DNA of 64,000 nucleotides from 2-02-FULL-66-14 sp964651335 (GTDB lineage Bacteria; Pseudomonadota; Gammaproteobacteria; Burkholderiales; SG8-39): positions 33,777-97,776 of the forward strand of contig CAZYVT010000005.1 in NCBI GenBank assembly GCA_964651335.1. The letters are read 5' to 3'. The translations under genes and the position numbers were made by a program. Shown here piece by piece: positions 41,204 through 51,080 of the stretch; positions within the stretch are counted from its first letter, which is position 1; every line of letters begins with the position of its first letter. The notes under the pieces are model-generated. The model was not told the origin of the DNA. It did not search any database and saw nothing but the letters and a program-made list of their open reading frames with translations.

Positions 41204-42294
41204 TGCTGCTCGCACTCTTCCAGTGGCTGGCCCGGGACGTGCGGCTGTTCAACGTCTTCAACTACATCACGCTGCGTGCCGTGCTGGCCTGCCTTACCGC
41301 GCTGGCCATCTCGCTCATCCTCGGCCCGTACGTGATTCGCAAGCTGACCGCATACAAGATCGGTCAGTCGGTGCGCGACGACGGGCCGAAGTCGCACCTG
41401 ACGAAGGCCGGCACGCCGACCATGGGCGGCGCCCTCATTCTTCTTTCGATCGGCATCACGACGCTGCTCTGGGGCGACCTCGAGAACCGGTTCGTGTGGG
41501 TGGCGCTGCTCGTGACGCTCGCCTTCGGCACGGTCGGCTGGATCGACGACTATCGCAAGGTCGTGCAGCGCAATCCGAAGGGGCTTTCGGCGAAGGCCAA
41601 GTTTTTCTGGCAATCGATGATCGGACTCGCCGCCGCAGCGTATCTGGCTTACATCGCGCAAAACGTTCCGGCGCTGAACGAGCTGATCGTTCCGTTCTTC
41701 AAATTCGTCGCCTACCCGCTGGGACCGATCGGATTCATCGTGCTCACGTTTTTCGTGATCGTGGGCACTTCGAATGCCGTGAATCTCACCGATGGCCTGG
41801 ACGGGCTGGCGATCATGCCGACGGTAATGGTCGGCGGCGCGCTCGGCGTCTTCGCCTACGTCGCAGGGCACGCAGTGTTCTCGAAGTACCTCGGGCTTCC
41901 GCACATCGCGGGCGCGGGCGAACTCGCGGTGTTCTGCGGCGCGCTGATCGGGGCGGGCCTGGGATTTCTCTGGTTCAACACCTATCCCGCGGAAGTGTTC
42001 ATGGGCGACGTCGGGGCGCTGGCGCTCGGCGGAGCGCTCGGCACGGTCGCCGTGATCGTGCGCCAGGAGATCGTCCTTTTCATCATGGGCGGGGTGTTCG
42101 TCGCCGAGACGCTCTCGGTGATGATCCAGGTGCTGTATTTCAAGTGGACCGGAGGCAAGCGCATCTTCCGCATGGCGCCGCTGCACCATCACTACGAGCT
42201 CGAGGGATGGAAGGAGAGCCAGGTCGTGGTGAGGTTCTGGATCATCACCATGATGCTGGTGCTGTTCGGGCTTTCGACCCTCAAGCTGAGATGA
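41203..42294 (+). CDS. mraY: phospho-MurNAc-pentapeptide transferase MraY
   Basis: 363 residues, about ten membrane helices. MLLALFQWLARDVRLFNVFNYI split as the usual MraY start, DDGPKSHLTKAGTPTMGG, WIDDYRK (catalytic Asp pair), NLTDGLDGLAI and APLHHHYELEGW. It makes lipid I by moving phospho-MurNAc-pentapeptide to undecaprenyl phosphate. I prefer ATG 41203, which forms TGATG with the murF stop; GTG 41194, three codons earlier, is possible. ATGA overlap with murD. Confidence 0.97.
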   Translation: MLLALFQWLARDVRLFNVFNYITLRAVLACLTALAISLILGPYVIRKLTAYKIGQSVRDDGPKSHLTKAGTPTMGGALILLSIGITTLLWGDLENRFVWVALLVTLAFGTVGWIDDYRKVVQRNPKGLSAKAKFFWQSMIGLAAAAYLAYIAQNVPALNELIVPFFKFVAYPLGPIGFIVLTFFVIVGTSNAVNLTDGLDGLAIMPTVMVGGALGVFAYVAGHAVFSKYLGLPHIAGAGELAVFCGALIGAGLGFLWFNTYPAEVFMGDVGALALGGALGTVAVIVRQEIVLFIMGGVFVAETLSVMIQVLYFKWTGGKRIFRMAPLHHHYELEGWKESQVVVRFWIITMMLVLFGLSTLKLR

Positions 42295-43676
42295 TGCGCG
42301 AGCCGCTCTTTCAGACGCTGCCGCGTCCGCAACCGGTAGCGCTTGCCGGCAAGCGCGTTCTCGTGCTCGGGCTCGGCGACACGGGGCTTTCCGTCGCGCG
42401 CTGGGTAGCGCTCGAGAAGGGCGTGCCGCGAGTCGCCGATACGCGCGCCGTCCCGCCGCGCGCCAGCGATCTCGGCGCAGCGGAACTGGTGACCGGGGCC
42501 TTTGGCAGCGCGCTGCTCGAGGGCGCGGACCTTCTTTGCCTCAGCCCCGGGTTGCCGCTTTCCGAGCCGGTGGTGCGAGCGGCGCGCGCGCGCGGCGTTC
42601 CGGTGGTCGGCGACATCGAGCTGTTCGCCTGGGCGGTGCGCGGCCGCTCCCGGGCGAAGGTGCTGGCAATCACCGGGACCAACGGCAAGACCACGGTCGC
42701 CGCGCTCGCCGGACACCTGTTGCGCGCCTCGGGCATCGACTGTGAGGTGGCGGGGAACATCGGCCCGCCGGCGCTCGATGCGCTGATGAAGCCGCGCGCG
42801 CGGCCGCCGGCGGTCTGGGTGCTCGAGCTTTCGAGCTATCAGCTCGAAACTACCTGGTCGCTCGAGCCAGACGCGGCAGCGCTGCTCAACATCAGCCAGG
42901 ACCACCTCGATCGCTACCCTGGGATCGACCACTACGCTGCGGCGAAGGCACGCATCTTCATCGGCAGCGGTGTGCAGGTGCTCAACCGGGACGATCCACG
43001 CTCGATGGCATGCGCGCTCCCCGGCCGGCGGGTGGTGACGTTCGGGCTCGATACGCCCACCCGTGACGAAGATTTCGGGATCAAGGAGCGGGCGTGGCTG
43101 GTGCGCGGCCGCGAGCGCATTCTCGCGGTCGGCGAGCTCCCGATCTTCGGCTGGCACAACGCGGCGAATGCGCTCGCCGCATACGCGCTTGCGTGCGCGG
43201 CCGGAACTCCGTTCGAATCCCTCGCCGACGGGCTGCGGACGTTTCGAGGGCTGCCGCACCGTCTGCAGCGCGTGGCGGTCCGTCGCGGCGTGGCCTGGTA
43301 TGACGATTCGAAGGGGACCAACGTCGGCGCCACCGTTGCGGCCCTGCGCGGCGTTGCGCAGAAGGCCGTCCTGATCGCCGGCGGCGACGGCAAGGGGCAG
43401 GACTTCTCGCCCCTGGCTCCGGCGGTGGCAGAGCAGGCGTCGCGGGTACTTCTCATCGGGCGCGACGCCGTTCGGATCGAGAGCGCGCTTCGGCCCAGCG
43501 GCGTGCCGCTCGAACAGTGCGCCTCACTGGAGCAGGCGGTCGTTCGCGCTGCCGAATGCGTGCGCGCCGGCGAGGCCGTGCTGCTTTCTCCCGCGTGCGC
43601 GAGCTTCGACATGTTCCGCGATTACAGGCACCGCGGCGAGGCGTTCGCTGCGGCGGTGCGCGCGCTGGGCGAATAG
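42291..43676 (+). CDS. murD: UDP-MurNAc-L-alanine:D-glutamate ligase MurD
   Basis: 461 residues. VLVLGLGDTGLSVARWV, LSPGLPLSEP, ATP loop AITGTNGKTTVAALA, LELSSYQLETT, NISQDHLDRYPG and DDSKGTNVGATVAAL are the MurD series, including the KGTN motif. Adds D-glutamate to UDP-MurNAc-L-Ala. ATG 42291 overlaps the mraY stop as ATGATG. Ends three bases before ftsW. Confidence 0.97.
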   Translation: MMREPLFQTLPRPQPVALAGKRVLVLGLGDTGLSVARWVALEKGVPRVADTRAVPPRASDLGAAELVTGAFGSALLEGADLLCLSPGLPLSEPVVRAARARGVPVVGDIELFAWAVRGRSRAKVLAITGTNGKTTVAALAGHLLRASGIDCEVAGNIGPPALDALMKPRARPPAVWVLELSSYQLETTWSLEPDAAALLNISQDHLDRYPGIDHYAAAKARIFIGSGVQVLNRDDPRSMACALPGRRVVTFGLDTPTRDEDFGIKERAWLVRGRERILAVGELPIFGWHNAANALAAYALACAAGTPFESLADGLRTFRGLPHRLQRVAVRRGVAWYDDSKGTNVGATVAALRGVAQKAVLIAGGDGKGQDFSPLAPAVAEQASRVLLIGRDAVRIESALRPSGVPLEQCASLEQAVVRAAECVRAGEAVLLSPACASFDMFRDYRHRGEAFAAAVRALGE

Positions 43677-43679
43677 AAC

Positions 43680-44840
43680 ATGGCGAGCTATGTATTTGCG
43701 CAGAACACGCCGGCCGCGGAATACGACCGTTCTCTTGCTTGGGCGGCGCTGCTGCTCGTCATGACCGGGCTGGTGATGGTCTACTCGGCGTCCATCAGCA
43801 CGGCGGAAGCGAGTCGCTACGCCGGCCAGAACCCGGCCTACTACCTGCTGCGGCATGGAGCCTTCCTTGCGCTCTCGCTGTTCGCAGCGATGAGCGTTTT
43901 CCTGGTGCCGGTGCGCTTCTGGCAGCAGGCCGCGCCCTGGCTCTTCCTGGGCTGCCTGGCATTGCTCGCCTGCGTGCTGGTTCCCGGAATCGGACGCGAG
44001 GTCAACGGCGCGCGGCGCTGGATCAGCTTTTATGCGTTCAACGTCCAGCCTTCCGAAGCGGCGAAGCTCGCGGCGGTGCTCTATGCCGCCGACTACACGG
44101 TACGAAAGCACGCGGTGATGAAGAATTTCAGGAAAGGACTGCTGCCGATGCTCGGCGTGATGCTGCTCGTCTCGTGGCTGCTGCTGCGCGAGCCCGACTT
44201 CGGCGCGTTGGTGGTCATCGCACTGACCGCATTCGGCATTCTGTTCCTCGGCGGCATGAACGGCCGGCACTTCGTCGCGCTGGTCGCGATGCTGGCGGTC
44301 GGGTTCATCGGGCTGGTGCTGTCCTCGCCCTACCGCATGCAACGCATCTTCGGCTTCATGGATCCCTGGTCGGACCCGTACGGCAAGGGCTACCAGCTGT
44401 CGCACGCCTTGATCGCATTCGGTCGCGGCGAGTGGCTTGGCGTGGGGCTCGGCGCAAGCGTCGAAAAGCTCCATTACCTGCCCGAGGCGCACACGGATTT
44501 CCTCCTGGCGGTGATCGCCGAGGAACTCGGATTTGCCGGCATTGCCGTGGTGATTGTGCTGTTCGTGTGGATCGTGTTGCGGGCCTTCGCCATCGGCCGG
44601 CAGGCGGCGCTGCGCGAGCGCCACTTTGCGGCCCTCACTGCGCAGGGCGTTGGCATCTGGATCGGCTTTCAGGCGCTCGTCAACATGGGCGTGAACATGG
44701 GCCTGCTGCCCACCAAGGGCCTGACGCTGCCGCTGATGAGCTTTGGCGGCTCCGGCCTGATCGCGAACTGCGTCGCGATCGCGGTCCTGCTGCGGATCGA
44801 TTGGGAGAATCGTCAACTGGCCAGGGGCCTGCCGGCATGA
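43680..44840 (+). CDS. ftsW: septal peptidoglycan polymerase FtsW
   Basis: 386 residues of the SEDS family with about ten membrane helices: LVMVYSASISTAEAS, GIGREVNGARRWI, QPSEAAKLA, DPWSDPYGKGYQLSHALIA, LPEAHTDFLLAVIAEELG and GLLPTKGLTLPLMSFGGS. These include the catalytic Asp region and the PxxG motifs. Glycosyltransferase partner of FtsI. Start ATG 43680 is three bases after the murD stop. ATGA overlap with murG. Confidence 0.96.
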   Translation: MASYVFAQNTPAAEYDRSLAWAALLLVMTGLVMVYSASISTAEASRYAGQNPAYYLLRHGAFLALSLFAAMSVFLVPVRFWQQAAPWLFLGCLALLACVLVPGIGREVNGARRWISFYAFNVQPSEAAKLAAVLYAADYTVRKHAVMKNFRKGLLPMLGVMLLVSWLLLREPDFGALVVIALTAFGILFLGGMNGRHFVALVAMLAVGFIGLVLSSPYRMQRIFGFMDPWSDPYGKGYQLSHALIAFGRGEWLGVGLGASVEKLHYLPEAHTDFLLAVIAEELGFAGIAVVIVLFVWIVLRAFAIGRQAALRERHFAALTAQGVGIWIGFQALVNMGVNMGLLPTKGLTLPLMSFGGSGLIANCVAIAVLLRIDWENRQLARGLPA

Positions 44841-45910
44841 GCCGCACCATCCTGATCACGGCCGGAGGGACGGGCGGGCATGTGTTCCCCGGGCTCGCGG
44901 TGGCCGAGGCGATGCGCGAGGCCGGCTGGCGCGTGGTGTGGCTGGGATCGAAGACCGGCATGGAGGCGCGCCTCGTGCCTGCGCGCGGCTACGAGATGGC
45001 CTGGATCCGGGCGGGCGCGCTGCGCGGCAAGGGAATCCTTGCGGCGTTGCTGCTGCCGATCCACTTGCTGATCGGGTTCTGGCAGAGCGCGCGCGCGATT
45101 CTTGCGCATCGCCCGGACGTGGTCCTCGGCCTTGGCGGCTATGTCGCATTTCCCGGCGGCATGATGGCGTCGCTCCTTGCGCGGCCGCTCGCGGTGCACG
45201 AGCAGAATGCGATCGCCGGGCTCACGAACCGCATTCTTGCAGGTGTTGCCGACTGCGTGATGGTGGCTTTTCCGGGGACGCTGAAGAACGCGGAGTGGAC
45301 CGGCAATCCGGTGCGCGCCGAAGTTGCGCGGATTGCGGCGCCCGAAGAACGCTTTGCAGCGAGAAGCGGGCCGCTGCGCCTGCTGGTCGTCGGCGGAAGC
45401 CTCGGGGCGCAGGCGCTGAATGATGCCGTGCCAAAGGCACTCTCGCTGCTGACGCCGCCCGAGCGCCCGGCGGTCGTGCACCAGTCCGGGGAGAAGCACC
45501 TCGAATCGCTGCGCGCGAACTACACGGCCGAGGGCGTCCAGGGCGAGCTGCTGCCGTTCATCGAGGACATGGCGCGGCGCTACGCCGAAGCCGATCTCGT
45601 CATTTGCCGCGCCGGCGCGATTACGGTGGCCGAGCTCTCCGCTGGGGGGATGGCAAGCGTGCTGGTGCCGTTCCCGCACGCGGTCGATGACCACCAGACC
45701 GCAAACGCCCGCTTTCTCGCCGACCGCGGCGCCGCAATCCTGCTGCCGCAGTCGCAACTGACGCCCGAGCGGCTGGCCGAGCTGTTTCGGTCTCTCGACC
45801 GCTCGACGCTGCTGGAGATGGCGCGCACGGCGCGTGCGCTTGGCATGCCGGGGGCGACCCGCGCCGTCGCCGAGCGCTGCATCGAGATGGGCGAAGGAAA
45901 AACCGCGTGA
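44837..45910 (+). CDS. murG: lipid II synthase MurG
   Basis: 357 residues. ITAGGTGGHVFPGLAVAE at the N-terminus, VLGLGGYVAFPGG, AVHEQNAIAGLTNR, VVGGSLGAQALND, CRAGAITVAELSAGG and PHAVDDHQTANARFL are diagnostic of this GT28 enzyme, which adds GlcNAc to lipid I at the inner leaflet. ATG 44837 overlaps the ftsW stop (ATGA) and its own TGA overlaps the murC GTG (GTGA). Confidence 0.97.
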   Translation: MSRTILITAGGTGGHVFPGLAVAEAMREAGWRVVWLGSKTGMEARLVPARGYEMAWIRAGALRGKGILAALLLPIHLLIGFWQSARAILAHRPDVVLGLGGYVAFPGGMMASLLARPLAVHEQNAIAGLTNRILAGVADCVMVAFPGTLKNAEWTGNPVRAEVARIAAPEERFAARSGPLRLLVVGGSLGAQALNDAVPKALSLLTPPERPAVVHQSGEKHLESLRANYTAEGVQGELLPFIEDMARRYAEADLVICRAGAITVAELSAGGMASVLVPFPHAVDDHQTANARFLADRGAAILLPQSQLTPERLAELFRSLDRSTLLEMARTARALGMPGATRAVAERCIEMGEGKTA

Positions 45911-47292
45911 AGCACAAGGTGCGCAGAATCCATTTTGTAGGCATCGGTGGGTCCGGGATGAGCGGCATCGCGGAGGTGCTGGTCAACCTGGGATACGAAG
46001 TGAGCGGATCCGATCTGGCGGAGAACGCCGCCACACGGCGCCTGAAAAGCCTCGGCGCCAAGGTGGCGCTGTCGCACGCCGCGGAACATGTTGCCGGAGC
46101 CGATGCGGTCGTCGTCTCCAGCGCAGTGCAGGCCGATAACCCGGAGGTGATCGCGGCGCGCGGCCAGCGCATCCCGGTGGTGCCGCGCGCACTGATGCTT
46201 GCCGAACTCATGCGGCTGAAGCAGGGCATCGCGATCGCCGGAACGCACGGCAAGACCACGGCCACGAGCCTGGTGGCAAGCGTTCTCGGCGAAGGCGGGC
46301 TCGACCCGACCTTCGTGATCGGCGGGCGGCTGAACGCCGTCGGCTCGAACGCGCGGCTCGGTGCGGGCGAATTCATCGTCGTCGAAGCGGACGAGTCCGA
46401 CGCCAGTTTCCTGCACCTGCAGCCGGTGATCGCGGTCGTCACGAACATCGACGCTGACCACATGGACACGTACCAGCATGACTTCGCGCGGCTGAAGCAG
46501 GCGTTCGTGAGCTTCCTGCAGAACCTGCCTTTCTACGGCAGCGCGGTGCTGTGCGTGGACGACCCGCACGTGCGCGAGATCCTGCCGTTGGTCTCGAAGC
46601 CGGTCGTTTCCTATGGCTTTGCGCCCGATGCCGCGGTGCGCGCCGAACGGGTCGAGCACGCTTCGGGCGCGATGCGCTTCAGTGCGCTGCGCGACGGGCG
46701 CGCAGCCCTCGACGTCACGCTGAACCTGCCTGGCTTGCACAACGTACAGAACGCGCTCGCTGCCATCGCTGTGGCCACCGAGCTCGGTGTTCCGGACAGC
46801 GCAATCCTGCAGGCGCTGGCCGGGTTTAACGGTGTCGGGCGGCGGTTCCAGCGCTGGGGCGAGATCGCGTGCGCCGGCGGCAGCTTCACCCTGATCGACG
46901 ACTATGGCCACCACCCGGCGGAAATGGCGGCGACCCTCGCCGCCGCGCGAGGCGCCTTTCCGGGTCGTCGCATCGTGCTCGCGTTTCAGCCGCACCGCTT
47001 CACGCGCACGCGCGACCTGTTCGAGGATTTTGTCGAAGTGCTCTCCAGCGCCGACGCGCTGGTACTCGCGGAGGTGTATCCCGCAGGCGAAGCGCCGATT
47101 GTGGCGGCCGACGGAAGATCGCTCGCGCGCGCCATCCGCGTGGCCGCAAGGGTCGAGCCCGTCTTCGTGGAGGAAGTGACGCAGCTCGCCGCAGCGATCC
47201 GGCGCGTGGTGCGGCCGGGCGATGTGGCGCTCGTCATGGGCGCCGGATCGATCGGCAACGTCCCGCCGCAACTTGCAGCAAAGGAACGCTGA
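45907..47292 (+). CDS. murC: UDP-MurNAc:L-alanine ligase MurC
   Basis: 461 residues from GTG 45907. IHFVGIGGSGMSGIAEVL, YEVSGSDLAENAATRRL, ATP loop AGTHGKTTATSLVA, EADESDASFLHL, DDYGHHPAEMAATL and FQPHRFTRTRDLFEDF. First committed amino-acid addition in stem peptide synthesis. GTGA overlap with murG; 6 bases before murB. Confidence 0.97.
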   Translation: MKHKVRRIHFVGIGGSGMSGIAEVLVNLGYEVSGSDLAENAATRRLKSLGAKVALSHAAEHVAGADAVVVSSAVQADNPEVIAARGQRIPVVPRALMLAELMRLKQGIAIAGTHGKTTATSLVASVLGEGGLDPTFVIGGRLNAVGSNARLGAGEFIVVEADESDASFLHLQPVIAVVTNIDADHMDTYQHDFARLKQAFVSFLQNLPFYGSAVLCVDDPHVREILPLVSKPVVSYGFAPDAAVRAERVEHASGAMRFSALRDGRAALDVTLNLPGLHNVQNALAAIAVATELGVPDSAILQALAGFNGVGRRFQRWGEIACAGGSFTLIDDYGHHPAEMAATLAAARGAFPGRRIVLAFQPHRFTRTRDLFEDFVEVLSSADALVLAEVYPAGEAPIVAADGRSLARAIRVAARVEPVFVEEVTQLAAAIRRVVRPGDVALVMGAGSIGNVPPQLAAKER

Positions 47293-47298
47293 ACTGCA

Positions 47299-48210
47299 AT
47301 GCAGATGCGAGAGACCGAACAATTCGCGGGACTGCGCGGGGATCTCCGGTACGGCGAGCCGATGGCACGGCATGTGACCTGGCGCGCCGGCGGCGTCGCG
47401 GACCGGTTCTACGTTCCCGCCGATCTCGACGATCTCGCCACGTTCCTGCGCCAGTTGCCGCATCACGAGCCGGTTCTGTTCGTCGGCCTGGGCTCGAATC
47501 TCCTCGTGCGCTGCGGCGGCTTCCGCGGCACCGCGGTGCTGATGCATTCGGCCGCGCGGCAACCGGTGCTCGTCGGCGGCCGCATCTATGCCGACGCAGG
47601 GGTCGCCTGCCCCAAGGTGGCGCGCTTCGCCGCGATCCACGACCTTGCAGGCGCGGAATTTCTCGCCGGCATTCCAGGCACCGTGGGCGGTGCTCTTGCC
47701 ATGAACGCAGGCTGCTACGGCGGCGAAACCTGGAACGTCGTCGAGAAAGTCCTGACGGTCGACCGCTCCGGCACACAGCGGAAACGAGCGCCGGAGGAAT
47801 TCGAGACCGGATACCGGCACTGCGCGCTGAAGATGGGCGGCGAGGAATGGTTTGCGGCGGCGTGGTTCAAGCTGCCGCCGGGCGACGGCGGCGTCGCACG
47901 CGAAAAGATGCGGATTCTTCTGGCGCGGCGGGTCGCCTCGCAACCGCTGCAGCTGCCGAACGCGGGAAGCGTATTTCGCAACCCGCCCGGCCAGCACGCG
48001 GCGGGCCTGATCGACGCCTGCGGGCTGAAAGGTCTCGAACGCGGCGGGGCGCGGGTCTCCGAGAGGCATGCCAACTTCATCGTCAATCCGAAAGGCGTGG
48101 CGCGTGCTTCCGACATCGAGTGGCTGATCGAGTCGGTGCGATCGACCGTTCTCGCGAAGACCGGGATTGATCTTGTCGTAGAGGTGCGCATCGTGGGGGA
48201 AGCGGAGTGA
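47299..48210 (+). CDS. murB: UDP-N-acetylenolpyruvoylglucosamine reductase MurB
   Basis: 303 residues, short (type II-like) MurB. THVTWRAGG-type FAD region (HVTWRAGGVADRF), GLGSNLLVRCGGFRG, GIPGTVGGALAMNAGCYG with the catalytic region, and NAGSVFRNPPGQHAAGLID plus HANFIVNPKGVARASDI at the C-terminus. Flavoenzyme that makes UDP-MurNAc using NADPH. Stop overlaps the ddl GTG as GTGA. Confidence 0.96.
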   Translation: MQMRETEQFAGLRGDLRYGEPMARHVTWRAGGVADRFYVPADLDDLATFLRQLPHHEPVLFVGLGSNLLVRCGGFRGTAVLMHSAARQPVLVGGRIYADAGVACPKVARFAAIHDLAGAEFLAGIPGTVGGALAMNAGCYGGETWNVVEKVLTVDRSGTQRKRAPEEFETGYRHCALKMGGEEWFAAAWFKLPPGDGGVAREKMRILLARRVASQPLQLPNAGSVFRNPPGQHAAGLIDACGLKGLERGGARVSERHANFIVNPKGVARASDIEWLIESVRSTVLAKTGIDLVVEVRIVGEAE

Positions 48211-49121
48211 GGGGGCGTTTCGGAAAGGTGGCGGTTCTGCTGGGCGGCAAGTCAGCCGAACGCGCGGTGTCGCTGAAGAGCGGCTCGATGGTCCTGCATG
48301 CGCTCAGAGAACGCGGGGTGGACGCGCATGCGTTTGATCCCGCCGAGCGTGGCCTGGACGCGCTGCTCGGGGAGCGATTCGAGCGGGTGTTCATCGCTCT
48401 GCACGGCCGGTTCGGCGAGGACGGCACGGTGCAAGGGATCCTGGAGTGGCTCGGGATTCCCTATTCCGGCAGCGGGGTGCTCGCCTCGGCGCTCGCCATG
48501 GACAAACTGCGCGCGAAGCTCGTGTGGCAGGCGAGCGGCCTTCCTACGCCGCACCATGAAGTGCTCCATGCGGGCACCGACTTCGGCGCGTTGGCACAGC
48601 GGCTGGGTCTTCCGCTCATGGTGAAGCCGGTGAACGAAGGCTCGTCCATCGGGATGAGCAAGGTGCGCGAGGCCGGCGCGCTGGAAGAGGCTTACTCGCT
48701 CGCGGTCAACTACGACCGTGCGGTGATCGCCGAGCGGTTCATCGAAGGGATGGAACTCACCGGCGGGATTCTCGGCGACCAGACCCTGCCGCTCATCCGC
48801 CTCGAGACGCCGCGCGACTTCTACGACTACGAGGCGAAGTACATCGCCGAGGACACGCGCTACATCCTGCCCTGCGGACTGCCCGCGGATAAGGAACAGG
48901 CGCTGCAACGGCTCTGCCTCGCCGCCTTTCGCGCCCTCGGCTGCCGCGGCTGGGGGCGCGTCGATCTGATGCTCGACCGTGCAGACGATCCCTACCTGCT
49001 GGAGGTGAACACTGCGCCGGGAATGACCGATCACTCGCTCGTGCCGATGGCGGCGCGCGCGGTCGGCCTGTCCTATGAGGACCTGTGCGTGCGCATTCTG
49101 GAGAGCGCCCATGTGGGATAA
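48207..49121 (+). CDS. ddl: D-alanine:D-alanine ligase
   Basis: 304 residues of the ATP-grasp DdlB type from GTG 48207. VAVLLGGKSAERAVSLKSG, ALHGRFGEDGTVQGILE, PYSGSGVLASALAMDK, MVKPVNEGSSIGMSKV, and the end EVNTAPGMTDHSLVP with metal ligands. Supplies the dipeptide used by MurF. GTGA overlap with murB and 11-base overlap with ftsQ. Confidence 0.97.
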   Translation: MRGRFGKVAVLLGGKSAERAVSLKSGSMVLHALRERGVDAHAFDPAERGLDALLGERFERVFIALHGRFGEDGTVQGILEWLGIPYSGSGVLASALAMDKLRAKLVWQASGLPTPHHEVLHAGTDFGALAQRLGLPLMVKPVNEGSSIGMSKVREAGALEEAYSLAVNYDRAVIAERFIEGMELTGGILGDQTLPLIRLETPRDFYDYEAKYIAEDTRYILPCGLPADKEQALQRLCLAAFRALGCRGWGRVDLMLDRADDPYLLEVNTAPGMTDHSLVPMAARAVGLSYEDLCVRILESAHVG

Positions 49122-49827
49122 CCCGAGGCTGCTCAATGCCGCGGCGAACGCCCTCAGCGGCCTCGCCGCCGCGCTGCTCGTCTTCGCCGCCGCGTACGCG
49201 GTGTCGCACTCGTCGCTTCTTCCGCTGCGAGAAATCACGGTGCTCGGGACGCTCGCACACACTTCCCGTGACGAGATCGCAGGCGCCACGCGAGCCGCGG
49301 CAGCAGGCAACTTCCTCGCCGCCGATCTGGTCGCCCTTCGCGGCGCCCTCGAGCAGCTTCCCTGGGTTCGGCGCGTGCAGGTGCGACGCGTGTGGCCCGA
49401 CCGGCTGGAAGTTGCGCTCGAGGAGCACGTTGCGCTGGCGCGCTGGGGCGAGACCGGTCTCGTGAACACGCACGGTGAGCGTTTCACCGCAACGAGCGTC
49501 GAGCCGCTGCCGGTATTCGCGGGACCGGCCGGCGCCGAGGCCGAGGTGACGCGTCGCTACCGGCGGTTCGTGGAGCTGCTCGCACCCGTCGGCGAGACGC
49601 CCGAGCGCGTGATCCTGACTTCGCGCTACGCCTGGCAGCTGCGGCTCGCGGGCGGCCTGCAGCTGGAACTTGGTCGCGATCTCGCCAATGAACCGGTCGA
49701 GCGGCGCCTGGCGCGCTTCGTATCGGTGTACCCGCAGACGCTCGCGCGCATGCAGAGGCGGCACGCATCCGTGGACCTGCGCTACGCGAATGGCTTTGCG
49801 CTGCGCGTGCCCGAACTGAACGGCTGA
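49111..49827 (+). CDS. ftsQ: cell division protein FtsQ
   Basis: 238 residues. One N-terminal membrane helix (about 18-40), POTRA domain (LREITVLGTLAHTSRDEI, LEQLPWVRRVQVRRVWPD RL region split) and the beta domain. Bitopic hub of the FtsQLB complex. ATG 49111 chosen over an in-frame start at 49075 because the protein then has the usual short cytoplasmic tail and GGAGAG lies upstream. Stop directly precedes ftsA. Confidence 0.95.
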   Translation: MWDNPRLLNAAANALSGLAAALLVFAAAYAVSHSSLLPLREITVLGTLAHTSRDEIAGATRAAAAGNFLAADLVALRGALEQLPWVRRVQVRRVWPDRLEVALEEHVALARWGETGLVNTHGERFTATSVEPLPVFAGPAGAEAEVTRRYRRFVELLAPVGETPERVILTSRYAWQLRLAGGLQLELGRDLANEPVERRLARFVSVYPQTLARMQRRHASVDLRYANGFALRVPELNG

Positions 49828-51063
49828 ATGACGATGGCAAAGGACAGCAAGAACCTGATCGTCGGCCTGGACATCGGCACCTCGAAGGTGGCGGCGCTGG
49901 TGGCGGTGCTCGGGGCCGACGGCACGCTCGACATCCTCGGCATGGGCAGTCACGAGTCCAAGGGCCTGAAAAAGGGCGTCGTGGTCAACATCGAAGCGAC
50001 GGTGGCTGCGATCCAGCGCGCGCTGGAGGAAGCGGAGCTGATGGCCGACTGCAAGATCGCCTCGGCCTACGCCGGCATCGCCGGAAGCCATATCAAGAGC
50101 TTCAACTCGACCGGCATGGTGGCGGTGAAGGACCGCGAAGTGAGCGCGCTCGACGTCGATCGCGCGATCGAGACCGCCAAGGCGGTCAACATTCCCACCG
50201 ACCAGCAAATTCTTCACGTTCTCCGGCAAGAGTTCATCATCGACGGGCAGGAGGACGTGCGCGAACCGATCGGCATGTCCGGGGTGCGGCTCGAGGTCAA
50301 GGTTCACATCGTGACCGGCGCCGTGTCGGCGGCGCAGAACATCGTCAAGTGCGTGCGGCGCTGCGGACTGGAGGTGAATGACCTGATCCTGCAGCCTCTC
50401 GCTTCTTCCCGCGCCGTACTCTCGGAAGACGAGAAGGATCTCGGTGTGTGCCTGATCGATGTCGGCGGCGGCACCACCGACCTCGCGATCTTCACCCATG
50501 GCGCGATCCGGCATACGGCGGTGATCCCGATCGCCGGAGACCAGATCACGAACGACATCGCGATGGCGCTGCGCACGCCGACCGCCGAAGCCGAGTTGAT
50601 CAAGATCCGGCACGGCGTGGCGCTCAGGCAGCTTGCCGACGCGAACGAAATGATCGAGGTGCCGGGGATCGGCGACCGCGCGCCGCGCGCGATGTCGCGT
50701 CAGACCCTTGCCGAAGTGATCGAACCGCGCGTCGAAGAGCTCTTTTCCCTCGTGCAACAGGTGCTGCGTGACTCCGGTTACGAGGAACTGCTCTCTTCCG
50801 GGGTGGTGCTGACCGGCGGGTCCTCGGTGATGCAGGGAATGGTCGAACTGGGCGAGGAGATCTTCCACATGCCAGTGCGGATCGGCGTGCCGCGCTACGC
50901 AGGAGGGCTGTCGGAGGTCGTGCGCAACCCGCGGTATGCCACCGCGGTGGGCCTGCTGCTCGAAGGAGTGTCGCAGACGCAGCAAGGAAGGATTTCGCGA
51001 CAGAACGGCTCGTTCGGGGCGGTTCTGGGGCGGATGCGGGAGTGGTTCCAGAGGAATTTTTAA
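49828..51063 (+). CDS. ftsA: cell division protein FtsA
   Basis: 411 residues of the actin fold: LIVGLDIGTSKVAALVA (phosphate 1), LIDVGGGTTDLAIFTHG (phosphate 2), VVLTGGSSVMQGM (adenosine motif). The C-terminal amphipathic helix LGRMREWFQRNF tethers it to the membrane. Anchors FtsZ. Two in-frame ATGs (49828 and 49834) are both possible starts. Followed after 17 bases by ftsZ. Confidence 0.97.
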   Translation: MTMAKDSKNLIVGLDIGTSKVAALVAVLGADGTLDILGMGSHESKGLKKGVVVNIEATVAAIQRALEEAELMADCKIASAYAGIAGSHIKSFNSTGMVAVKDREVSALDVDRAIETAKAVNIPTDQQILHVLRQEFIIDGQEDVREPIGMSGVRLEVKVHIVTGAVSAAQNIVKCVRRCGLEVNDLILQPLASSRAVLSEDEKDLGVCLIDVGGGTTDLAIFTHGAIRHTAVIPIAGDQITNDIAMALRTPTAEAELIKIRHGVALRQLADANEMIEVPGIGDRAPRAMSRQTLAEVIEPRVEELFSLVQQVLRDSGYEELLSSGVVLTGGSSVMQGMVELGEEIFHMPVRIGVPRYAGGLSEVVRNPRYATAVGLLLEGVSQTQQGRISRQNGSFGAVLGRMREWFQRNF

Positions 51064-51080
51064 CCGGCAAGGAGGACAAC